DNA from: Cranoglanis bouderius
Lineage: Eukaryota > Chordata > Actinopteri > Siluriformes > Cranoglanididae
Assembly (NCBI GenBank): GCA_023630585.1
Contig: CM042536.1
Span: 21,957,904-22,021,903, forward strand
Direction of reading: 5' to 3'
DNA length: 64,000 nt
Of this stretch, positions 38,534 through 47,522 are shown in pieces; positions within the stretch are counted from its first letter, which is position 1, and every line of letters starts with the position of its first letter. A model generated the notes under the pieces. That model did not search any database. It had not been told where the DNA came from and saw only the letters and a list, made by a program, of their open reading frames with translations. The translations under genes were made by a program, and so were the position numbers.

Positions 38534-38816
38534 CCCCTGCTGAAAAAAACAATAGAAACTCTCACAGAATTTGGAATGGATTTAATGGTTATAATGGGAA
38601 TGGTATTGGTTTTAATGAAAACTGTAATTGTCCTTGTGTGGGTCTCTACTGGTAATTTGTTGCCTTCTACTGGTGGCATGTTATGTCTAGTGGATACCAT
38701 TAAGGACCAACAATGGTAATGGTAATGGTTTTAATGGTTAGCCGATGGTTCGTAATAGTATTGTGGAAAACAGAATTTCCGTGATGGTTTCTATTGTTTA
38801 TTTTTTTCAGCAGGGG
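38534..38816. mobile_element. MITE with CCCTGCTG ends, solitary copy
   Basis: A 283-base element whose ends are inverted repeats: CCCCTGCTGAAAAAAACAAT at left and its complement, ending TTTTTTTCAGCAGGGG, at right. TATA-like flanks on both sides leave the exact target duplication ambiguous. The interior is rich in ATGGTAATGG-like units and has no coding frame. It belongs to the same family as the nested pair at 39,530-40,088. Superfamily not assigned. Confidence 0.88.
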
Positions 38817-39295
38817 TATACATATGATGCGTTTATGTGTTACATACTTTTTTAATTGTTCTTTTGTAGTCCTATTTACTGTTTGTGTTACCTGAAATGG
38901 TCATGTGTTTGTTTGTTGATTTGTATTGCATTTACATTAAATAGGGATGTTTTTGTGTTTAAGGAATCTTAATAGCATGTAATGGCCGCTAGATGGCGCC
39001 AGCGGTCCTTTTTCGTAACTGGTCTGGCGACGTTTGGCGACGTCTGTCGACGTTGAACAGAATTTGTTTTTAACCAATATAAGATATATTAATAGCAATG
39101 ATTAACAAAATCAGTATGAGTAGAGACCCGGTTTACACACTTTAGTTAATTATTCGTCACGACTGTGTCCAGGCTTCACTGGAATTCTGGGCTGTGACAG
39201 GGTTCATACTTCATAGGGGAATGGCTAGTTTATTAGCCAAACGCAGCGCACAGCAGCAGCGCTCGGTTTCGTTTAACTTGATTTGGAAAATGAAT

Positions 39296-39308
39296 GGAAA
39301 GTGAAACT
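39296..39308 (+). promoter_or_regulatory. Interferon-stimulated response element (ISRE)
   Basis: GGAAAGTGAAACT matches the ISRE consensus GGAAANNGAAACT exactly. It lies about 90 bases upstream of the proposed first splice donor of the IFIT gene, where ISREs sit in IFIT promoters. It predicts induction by type I interferon through ISGF3/IRF factors. Confidence 0.8.
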
Positions 39309-39334
39309 TAAGTGAGATCCCTGTCACTAGCTCT

Positions 39335-39395
39335 ACACTACTAACTACTCGACAGCGATTCAGATTACATAAGAGAAGCCTTCAAAGACCTTGCA
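39335..39395 (+). other. Probable non-coding first exon of the IFIT gene
   Basis: A strong splice donor (GTGAGT) begins at 39,396, downstream of the ISRE. The preceding stretch has no ATG, so translation would start in exon 2. The exon end at 39,395 is inferred from the donor; the transcription start is a guess. IFIT genes typically have a tiny first exon and one large coding exon, which fits. Confidence 0.5.
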
Positions 39396-39529
39396 GTGAG
39401 TGGTTTTGTTTTACATGATTTTAATATATTTGTTCTGTCAAGTTTTTTTGTCTTAATATGGCACGACATGGCACATACCTTTAGAATGAAAGTGATGAAA
39501 AAGCTAAACCAGTTTTATACAGATGTAAA

Positions 39530-40088
39530 CCCTGCTGAAAAAAACAATAGGGACACTCCTAGAATTTGTAATGGTTTTAATGGTCATACTGGGAATTGTA
39601 ATGGTTTAATGGAGACTATAATGGTCCCTGTGCTTCTCTGGTGATATTGTTGCCTTTTATTCGTGATATCCCTGCTGAAAAAAAAACAATAGAAACCCTC
39701 ACAGAATTTGTAATGGTCATAATGGGAATTGTATTGGTTTTAATGGAAACACCGAACGGCCCTGTAGGTCTCTGCTGGTAATGTGTTGCCTTCTATTCGT
39801 GGCATGTTATGTCTAGTGGATATCATTAAGGACCAGTAATGGTAATGGTTTTAATGCTTAGCTGATGGTTTGTAATGGTATTTGTAGTGGAAACCGTCAG
39901 AATTTCTGTGATGGTTTCTACTGTTGTTGTTTTTTTCCAGCAGGGATGTTATGTCTAGTTTATACCATTAAGGACCAATAATGGAAATAGTAATGTTTTT
40001 AATGGTTAGCTGATGGGTTGTAATGGTATTTGTAGTGGAAACCATTAGAATTTCTGTTATGGTTTCTATAGGTTTTTTTCCAGCAGGG
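39530..40088. mobile_element. MITE interrupted by a second copy of its own family (outer copy)
   Basis: Outer ends are CCCTGCTGAAAAAAACAATA (39,530) and CAGCAGGG (ending 40,088). Removing the inner copy at 39,670-39,945 leaves 283 bases, exactly the length of the solitary copy at 38,534-38,816. The element fills most of the 5' intron of the IFIT gene (39,396-40,196). Confidence 0.88.
39670..39945. mobile_element. MITE nested inside the outer copy (inner copy)
   Basis: A 276-base member of the same family, bounded by CCCTGCTG and CAGCAGGG and in the same orientation. It is inserted next to the ATGTTATGTCTAG block of the outer copy, which resumes directly after its right end. Confidence 0.88.
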
Positions 40089-40200
40089 AACAAATAAAAT
40101 AATGTTGATTGTTTAGTCCTTCTAACACTTTAACACATTTCTGAAATAATGTTGCAAAATAACACGCTGCAGCATTCTCTCTTATTCGCTTTACAGGAAG

Positions 40201-41499
40201 ATGTTTGAGGAGGAACTTAAGAAACTGGAATGCCACTTCACTTGGGACTTACAGAAGGAAGATGCAGATCTTAATTACCTGGAGATCAAATTCACTGAGA
40301 GTCTGTCAGTCCAAAGTGATCATGGAGGGAATTTCAGACAGAGAGAATTAAATTTTTGTGCCTACATCTATCACTTGCAGGGCTTCAATGACAAGGCACA
40401 TGAGTGTTTGGAAAAAGCAAAGGAAGTGCAAAATGATCATTCATACAATATAGTCACGTATGGAAATTTAGCCTGGTTGCACCATCACATGGCTGATGAT
40501 ACCATGGCCAAAATGTATTTGGAGAAATTGGCACAAATCTCTGGAGCATTCCCTAGTCCAGAAGAAGAGTTGCTCCGTGAGGTCCTGAGTGAAAAGGCGT
40601 GGTCTTTTCTACGTTTCTCCAAAAAGCACTATATCAAGGCAAAAGAGATCTTTCATGAGGCTCTAGAGAAAGAACCAGAAGACAAGGAGTGGAACACTGG
40701 CTATGCCTTTGCTCTGTTTCACCTGGAAGGCTTGGAGATCAGGGAGGACAAGCGCATACCTTTTGAAGAGTCGCCTGCAGTGAGCCAGCTAAAGAGAACC
40801 CTAAAACTGGATCCAGACAATGCCATGATCCATGTCTTCATGGGCCTCAAGTGCTACAAGAACCAGAGAAATGCAGAGGCATGGGGGCACATGAAGCAAG
40901 CGCTAGACATGGCTCCATATGACCTAAATGTTGTCCTGATTGTTGCTAAATTCATGAAGAAGGAGCAGTGCTATGACATGGCACTGGGGGTGCTGAAAAA
41001 AATGTTGGAGAAAGCTCCAGACTCCTCACGTTTGCATCATGAAATCGCCAATAATTACCGCTGGAAAGCCATGCAGTTGAGAGACACGCACAACCCAGAG
41101 CTCCTAAGCCGTTGCATACACCATTTAGAAGAGGGAGCCCGCCTAAATCCAGATTTCATCTACCCACAGATTGAGTTAGCACTCAGGTATGCTGAAGTTG
41201 GGAACTACGCTAAAGCAAAGCAAAAGTTCCAAGAGTTGTTTGCACGCCCGAACCTGCAGCCGGCAGATCTCCAGGCTTGGCATCGCATCTATGGAGACTT
41301 CAACATGTACCGTCTAGGCTCAGAGGCAACGGCAGTTAAGCATTACAAAGAGGGCATGGCACTGCAAAAAGTATCCACTGAATGGAAGATCTGCAAAAAC
41401 AGGCTCCACAAAGTCCTTCATAATACTAGAAATGATGTGTACCAGATTCGAGAGTTCATGAAATCTTTAAGACAAAATTCTGAGCATATTGAGAATTAG
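40201..41499 (+). CDS. Interferon-induced protein with tetratricopeptide repeats, IFIT family (432 aa)
   Basis: A cytoplasmic TPR protein of the IFIT family, known in vertebrates as interferon-induced antiviral proteins, several of which bind foreign RNA ends. One exon encodes all 432 residues, slightly shorter than human IFIT1 (478). The family N-terminus (LECHFTWDL, residues 9-17) is present. Helical TPR-like repeats are visible at about residues 50-76, 84-112, 132-160, 205-240, 242-275 and 325-350, with typical spacing (for example residues 205-240 with MGLKCYK and AWGHMKQALDMAP). The start is the first ATG after a good acceptor (TTTACAG, exon from 40,197), and no ATG occurs in the proposed first exon. 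An ISRE lies 0.9 kb upstream. It has no frameshifts and looks functional. No canonical AATAAA was found soon after the stop. Which fish ifit paralogue it is cannot be decided here. Confidence 0.92.
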   Translation: MFEEELKKLECHFTWDLQKEDADLNYLEIKFTESLSVQSDHGGNFRQRELNFCAYIYHLQGFNDKAHECLEKAKEVQNDHSYNIVTYGNLAWLHHHMADDTMAKMYLEKLAQISGAFPSPEEELLREVLSEKAWSFLRFSKKHYIKAKEIFHEALEKEPEDKEWNTGYAFALFHLEGLEIREDKRIPFEESPAVSQLKRTLKLDPDNAMIHVFMGLKCYKNQRNAEAWGHMKQALDMAPYDLNVVLIVAKFMKKEQCYDMALGVLKKMLEKAPDSSRLHHEIANNYRWKAMQLRDTHNPELLSRCIHHLEEGARLNPDFIYPQIELALRYAEVGNYAKAKQKFQELFARPNLQPADLQAWHRIYGDFNMYRLGSEATAVKHYKEGMALQKVSTEWKICKNRLHKVLHNTRNDVYQIREFMKSLRQNSEHIEN

Positions 41500-41754
41500 A
41501 TTAGTATTTTGTTGTCCAAAAAACAACGTGTAACTTATCAAATCACATCGAATTTTATTAATCATGATTAATATCAATATATTACTACAAGAGCACTGCT
41601 TACCATATGTATTTAACATGATTTTCTTATTATCTGTTGCGTGATTTCAAGAGATAGGTGACATTTTTAAAAAAGGGTTCTGTTATGGAATTTTGCTGTC
41701 ATGATTTGTCCCTTTAGAGAGAAGTGCCTTTACCCTATAATGAAACGTTTCTAT

Positions 41755-42024
41755 CCTGATTGGAGTGCTCCCTTCTAGCACCAAAATCACCAGTACTCAC
41801 TGAATGGTTTGATGAGCATGATCATCAAGTCTTCTTCAAGTGCATATCAACCCAACTGAACACCTACTGTATGGGAGATTTTAAACTGATGCTCTCCACC
41901 ACCATCAACAAAACACCAAAACGCCTACCCTGCCAGTCTTCTTTTGGAAGAATGGTGTTCATCCCTCCAGTACAGTTCTATAAATTTGTAGAATCTGTGT
42001 CAAGGTGTGTTGATGGTGTTCTTG
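41755..42024 (+). mobile_element. Tc1/mariner-type remnant (copy A)
   Basis: Contains a decayed stretch whose ancestral reading resembles NPxEHLW (near 41,850), the Glu box of DDE transposases. It is followed by TTTTGGAAGAATGGTGTTCA and TCCCTCCAGTACAGTTC blocks that I recognise from a widespread vertebrate transposon family. It is truncated on the right, where the next element begins. Confidence 0.6.
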
Positions 42025-43226
42025 AGAATGTTCTACATTTCGGCATAAATATGACCTAAAACATCATCAGATTTTCACACAAGTCCTCAAAGTAGATAAA
42101 GCGAACCCAATTCAACAAATGAGAAAAATATTATACTTGGTCATTTATTTATTGAGGAAAATGATCCAATGTTACATATTTGTGAGTGGCAAAAGTATGT
42201 GAACCTTTGCTTTCAGTATCTGGTGTGACCCCCTTGTGCAGCAGTAACTGCAGCTAAATGTTTCCGGTAACTGTTGATCAGTCCTGCACATCGGCTTGGA
42301 GGAGTTTTAGCCCGTTTCTCAGTACAGAACAGCTTCAACTCTGGGATGTTGGTGGGTTTTCTCACATGAATTGCTCGCTTCTGGTTCTTCCACAACATTT
42401 CTACTGGATTAATGTCAGGACTTTGACTTGGCCATTCCAAAACATTAACTTTATTCTTCTTTAACCATTCGAAGTCGTAAACGTAGAATGACTTGTGTGC
42501 TTAGGGTCATTGACTTACTGCATGACCCACTTTCTTTTGAGATTCAGTTCACGGACAGATGTCCTGACATTTTCCTTTAGAATATTTGCTGGTATAATTT
42601 AGAATTCATTGTTCCATCAATGATGGCAAGTCATCCTGGCCCAGATACAGCAAAACAGGCCCAAACCATGATACTTGGATTGATTTTTGTTGGTCGACCA
42701 CTCCTGGGGAGGGTAACAATGGTCTTGAATTTCCTTCATTTGTACACAATCTGTCTGACTGTGGATTGGTGGAGTCTAGACTCTTTAGAGATGGTTTTGT
42801 AACCTTTTGCAGCCTGGTGAGCATCAACAACTCTTTTTCTGAGGTCCTCAGAAATCTCCTTTGTTCATTCCATGATACACTTCCACAAACATGTGTTGTG
42901 AAGATCAGACTCTGATAGATCACTGTGCTTTAAATAAAACAGGGTGCTCACTCACACCTGATTGTCATCCCATTGAATGAAAACGCCTGACTAATTTCAC
43001 CTTCAAATTACCTGCTAATCCTAGAGGTTCACATACTTTTGCCACTCACAGATATGTAATATTGGATCATTTTCCTCAATAAATAAATGATCAAGTATAA
43101 TATTACTGTCTCACTTGTTTAATTTGGTTCTCTTTGTCTACTTTTAGGATCTGGTGATGTTTTAGGTCATATTTATGCAGATATATAGAACATTCTAAAG
43201 GGTTCACCAACTTTCAAGCACCACTG
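42025..43226 (-). pseudogene. Tc1-like transposon with broken transposase (copy B)
   Basis: A minus-strand element with long inverted repeats. The block around GCATAAATATGACCTAAAAC (42,044) and TGAGTGGCAAAAGTATGTGA (42,183) recur inverted near 43,170 and 43,030. The right end finishes CACCACTG at 43,226, followed by TA; the outermost 25 bases of the left end are missing, replaced by copy A sequence. The transposase is broken into separate frames. The C-terminal part (42,213-42,440) reads EWPSQSPDINPVEMLWKN, keeping the Glu box. The middle and N-terminal parts (42,606-42,923) are out of frame and decayed. It is a dead copy. Confidence 0.88.
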
Positions 43227-43654
43227 TATGTACATATATTGGTCTTCTGTTTTCTCTTACATATTGCACTAGCGCACAAGTATCGATCTAAAGATCTTTC
43301 TCATAGTTCTAAATGTCACTTTATTCACTGTTCCTAAACAATGAGTCAGTAGAACAGCCTTTTTATAATTTAAGCTTGCCATCATGGCCCAAAATTTAAG
43401 TTAGCTGGGCTTCTCAGTATTTTTATACATGCCACAGTGCATAGGTGGTTGTAAACTGTGTTAAACTATATCACGCAATACACCTGTCTGGAAGTATTTG
43501 CACTCATTTTAAAATTCTTTTATGTAGGTCTTTCCTTTATTATTATGTTATGTATGTATTATTATATGTATATGTACTAACAGTATTTGTGTTTTAGTTT
43601 AATATTAAATTATCTAAACCTTTGCACAGCATTGTTAAAAGGAAGACCATTTGG

Positions 43655-43727
43655 TAACAGCAGGTTAACTGAAGGACATGAATAAACCATACATGATTAT
43701 CCGTATCCTTCAGTTAACTTGCTGTTA
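43655..43727. repeat. 22-base inverted repeat (hairpin)
   Basis: TAACAGCAGGTTAACTGAAG (from 43,655) pairs with the segment at 43,706-43,727 with one mismatch over 22 bases and a 29-base loop. It directly precedes a long GT array. It may be the remnant of a palindromic transposon. Confidence 0.8.
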
Positions 43728-43730
43728 TGT

Positions 43731-43820
<90 letters not shown>

Positions 43821-43831
43821 TGTGTGTGTGT
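43731..43831. repeat. (GT)n microsatellite
   Basis: About 50 GT units with one TA interruption, the longest GT array in the window. Confidence 0.95.
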
Positions 43832-46380
43832 CTGGATGCCTCTCAATTTCTCATGCTCTGACTGTTCAGCATGATTGAAACTGCAAATCAGGCCAATTAT
43901 TTTCTGCTGCTTAAACAAATTAAGGAAATGTTAAGAATGCTTTTGGTGAATGAAAATGTGTATATGTAGCCTAAAACGGATGTTTCCAAGACCAGTCCTG
44001 GGGACCTTGTGCCCTGTAGCGTTTTGCTTACTACACCTGATCTAACTACTTATTATTAGACCCTTCATGAGCATGATCGAAAGTGCTGGGACAAGAAAAA
44101 TTAACATTAGGTCTCTAGGGCTGAAGCTCCTGTTCTAAAGGGATATGTACACTAACACATTAACTAACATAAACCTAATTCGGTTTAGGGCTATGGTGGC
44201 CTTCTCAAAACAGCCTACACAAGCTACATTTGTTGTTGTTTAAGCTGTTTAAGGAGGCATTAAAACTATGTAGTGTTTTATCATTATTGGCTGATATTGA
44301 AGCCGAGTTAAAGCTATACATCCATACAAAAGGCAAACTGCACTAATGCGCTCTGTGAGTAAATAGAAACACATTTCAGTCACTTTATTGCAATCTTCAC
44401 TGCTAACACCACCCAGTGAACTAACATGAACTAAAGTGACAGGATTTCTGAGAGGATTTTTAAACCATAATTAATGTTTATATGATGTTTTATATCCTAT
44501 GTAATTAACAATCAATTTTAAACCAACAGCTGATGATACATTCAGTATAATGTAAATGTCAATTACAGAGTAATTCCCAGGCAGACTGCAGTCACTATAG
44601 CCAGAGCTGCCGGAAAGCTAAGGTTGAGTGCCATAGCTACAGTGACTACAGCCTGCCTTAGTGTTTAAATACTGTAGGATTTTCTCTCTTATTTTTTTTA
44701 ATTGGCATTAATACAGTTGCTGAATGTAGCCAGTCATGTGATACACAGTTAAACATATTAAAATGTTAAAATTTGTCAAATAATTAGAGAAGGAACATTG
44801 CGGTTCATAAAAGGAACCCAAGATGAATCTTTGTATCACATGGTGTGTGAATAGTTTAAAAAATGGTATAGTAAGTGATTAATGCTGAAGCTGGCTCTAT
44901 TGAAACTCAAAATTCAAACACATATAGTCTCTCCCTTCTGTGGTCACCTGAAAGCCACACCCCCAAAACACAATGCTGCCGCGGCTAGAGCAGCTGAATG
45001 CTAGGGCAAGATCAGAGCCTTTCCGAACTGACAAGCAATATCATTGACATGTGGAAACACATCCTTGTCCTGATTTACTGAATGTTGGTTGCGCACATCA
45101 TTCTTTTCACAGAATCTGGAGTGCCACTGAAAATTTCTCCTCTGAGCAGATATTTTTATTGACAGCTGTCAGAATGTCAGTACGAATATTACAAAAAGAC
45201 TTCATGGATCCCATAAATCATGGATTCTACCTTGGGTCAAAGATGATCATTAGAGAGTATATACATCTGAGTAAAGCTTTTTTAAAAAAACAGCAATGTC
45301 AAAGTGTTTGTATCACATTACATTGCTGAAAAGTATAGTCTCTGAAAAAAAAGTACTGAACTGTATCACTGTCACTAGGGTGTAACCTTCAAGGGTGTGT
45401 CTTTGATATCCTTAGTATTTGCCTTTAAACTGGGAAAGTGAATGCAGTGTATATTTAAATATAAAGCTGATGAATGTAAGATTTCAGTGGAAAAAATGGT
45501 ATTGCAAGCTATATGCGGAAGAAAGTTTCGTAACTTGGGTTGTTCTGCGTTGATGTCCGCTGCACAGGTTAATCTCATAGCTGTGAGCACCAGGTATGTA
45601 CATCTAGAGACAATTCAAGGCAGTGTTCCAAACAGCACATTGTGCAATAGTATGCCTAAATAGGACACCAAATGTGTACTGACACACTATTTAGTACAGT
45701 AGAAAATGGTTTGTGTCCAAGTGTTAGCGAAGATATAAATAAACATCTGGCACGTCAACACGATTGTCCCAGTTACTGAGTATTAAGTAAAAGAGCTAAA
45801 CATCTTACTTTCAACAGGAGCTTGTCTTTGAGCTTAGAGGGCTAGCTCTGTCCTGTCCAGCAACAGTGTTCATTCCTCACTGAGCTGTTGCAGAGTAACT
45901 GCGCTTATTAAGCAATATCATAAACAGCACATAACCTACAAAATAAACAAGGCATTTGCGGTTAGCTAGCTAGCTAATATATAAGTTCTGATTGAAGGCA
46001 AAGGGGGTTCTCTACTGTAATCTTCCATTGCACTGCTCAGCACTGGACTGTTGGGAGAATTTAAAGGTTTTCCCCAAGCTACATGCATCTCCAAGGCCAG
46101 TGGTTGTTAGGGTGCTAGCCCACTATCTCTAGCTAGTTACATACAGTGTAGAAAACAATACTATGACACAGATGAATACACATACCAGTAGAGATATAAC
46201 TGAGTTTGAAGAAAAAATACAAAAACACACCAAACACAACTTATTCACCATCTGGCTGTTGTTATCTCTTCAGCTAAGACAACTTCACAGCTGGGTAACG
46301 ATACTCACTAGAACACTACCAGATTAGAGGACAATTTAAATGTCTTACCTGTTCAGCAAGAAAACAGATAACACTCCATA
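43832..46380. other. Intergenic region between the IFIT and neurofilament genes
   Basis: No gene is supported. A repeat-like CAGTCCTGGGGACC motif sits at 43,994, and an 80-base hairpin lies at 44,579-44,658. Open frames at 45,051 and 45,442 lack similarity or splice context. Repeated GCTAGCTA units occur near 45,965. Confidence 0.6.
44579..44658. other. 80-base imperfect hairpin
   Basis: A 23-base arm starting AGGCAGACTGCAGTCACTAT pairs with 44,636-44,658, leaving a 34-base loop; I count about four mismatches. The size is compatible with either a microRNA-like hairpin or a short palindromic transposon remnant. No other evidence separates these. Confidence 0.4.
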
Positions 46381-46381
46381 A

Positions 46382-46725
46382 TTCCATCCATTTTCCATAC
46401 CACTTATCCTACACAGGGTCACGGGGATCCTGGAGCCTATCCCAGGGAACTCAGGGCACAAGGCGGGGGACACCCTTTATGGGGAGTCAACCCATCGCAG
46501 GGCACAATCACACACCCATTCACACACTATGGACAACTTGGAAATGCCAACCAGCCTACAACCTACAGTCTTTGGACTGGGGGAGGAAACCGGAGTACCT
46601 GGAGGAAACCCCCGAAGCACGGGGAGAACATGCAAACTCGGCACACACAAGGCAGAGGCGGGATTCATACCCCCAGCCACGAAGGTGCGAGACAAACGTG
46701 CTAACCATTAAGCCACCTGAATCCA
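46382..46725 (-). mobile_element. tRNA-derived SINE (minus strand)
   Basis: On the minus strand it begins near 46,725 with AGGTGGCTTAATGGTTAGCA (A-box region), followed by a decayed B box. A conserved middle then carries GTTTCCTCCAGGTACTCCGG, and the tail ends GGATAAGTGGTATGGAAAAT near 46,395. This is a near full-length teleost SINE of a type with a conserved central domain. TCCATTTTCC occurs at both edges. Confidence 0.85.
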
Positions 46726-47112
46726 TCTGAATCCATTTTCCTTTTATTGAGTATATTGGACTCTTTCGTTTATTCTCTTTCTCTCTGCTTATTGCATGCA
46801 GACTCTCGCTTGTCACAGTATAGTCAGACTTCTTTTGTGGATGAGCTGCATGGTGTATGATGTATGCATACAATTTTACCACCAATTCTGATCAACACCC
46901 CTGACACAGCACTGACTATGAATTACTATTACAGGACTGTCAGGGTGACTTACTGCAGCTCAGGAATATCATATCATACTTCACTTTTTTTTTTTCTTTT
47001 CTTTTTTAATTCTACATGCTGTAGCATCAAAGCAGGAGAGGGTTTCCTTATCGTCACACCTGATGACAGGGGGAAAAGTTGATTTGCTGATAAGTTGAAG
47101 GAAGCGTCAGGG

Positions 47113-47215
47113 CAGTGGTCACCAACCGTCTTCCTTAAGATTTACCTTCCTGCAGGTTTCATCTCCAACCAAAATCTAACACACCCGTTTTAGTTGCCTT
47201 ATAGGGCATGCTTGT
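47113..47215. mobile_element. hAT-type MITE, truncated copy
   Basis: CAGTGGTCACCAACCGTCTT opens a segment matching the complete copy at 48,526-48,705 (CCTGCAGGTTTCATCTCCAA block) and then loses similarity. It lies about 300 bases upstream of the neurofilament gene's TATA-like box. Confidence 0.75.
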
Positions 47216-47364
47216 AGTCAGAACAAAGTAGTTACATCATATTTTCTCAGAGCCTGGCCACTTTGTTGCAAGGTGAAAACCAAAACTTTTTCAGTCATAA
47301 CTGATACATTTCGAATAGTCATGTCTTCGGCCTTTTATGATAAATGTGCATGTGGGGGATTTTA

Positions 47365-47372
47365 TGACGTCA
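47365..47372 (+). promoter_or_regulatory. cAMP response element (CRE)
   Basis: A perfect palindromic TGACGTCA lies about 110 bases upstream of the TATA-like box of the neurofilament gene, a usual position for CREB/ATF sites in neuronal promoters. Function is inferred. Confidence 0.55.
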
Positions 47373-47472
47373 GACTGAGTGCGCGTGCCCGGCGCTGCTG
47401 CTGCTGTTGCTGAGCTGCTCGTTCTGTGCGTTACTGACACCTCAATTCTGCAAGCTTAACACATCGCGCAGA

Positions 47473-47480
47473 ATATAAAA
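47473..47480 (+). promoter_or_regulatory. TATA box of the neurofilament-like gene
   Basis: ATATAAAA lies 43 bases upstream of the start codon. A start site near 47,505 would give a leader of only about 15-20 bases. A GC-rich stretch with CTG units (47,390-47,420) precedes it. Confidence 0.5.
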
Positions 47481-47522
47481 CCCCGACCACTCTGCAAAGC
47501 GAAAATACGTACGACTCTCAGC

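Noticed and set aside
39396..39644. Open frame starting at the GTGAGT
   Set aside because: It starts at a splice donor, not an ATG, and runs into the MITE.
41760..42059. 99-codon open frame downstream of the IFIT gene
   Set aside because: It is a frame through a decayed transposon and its junction with the next element.
43731..43831. Tandem array considered as a CRISPR-like repeat
   Set aside because: It is a pure dinucleotide microsatellite in a vertebrate genome, with no spacers.
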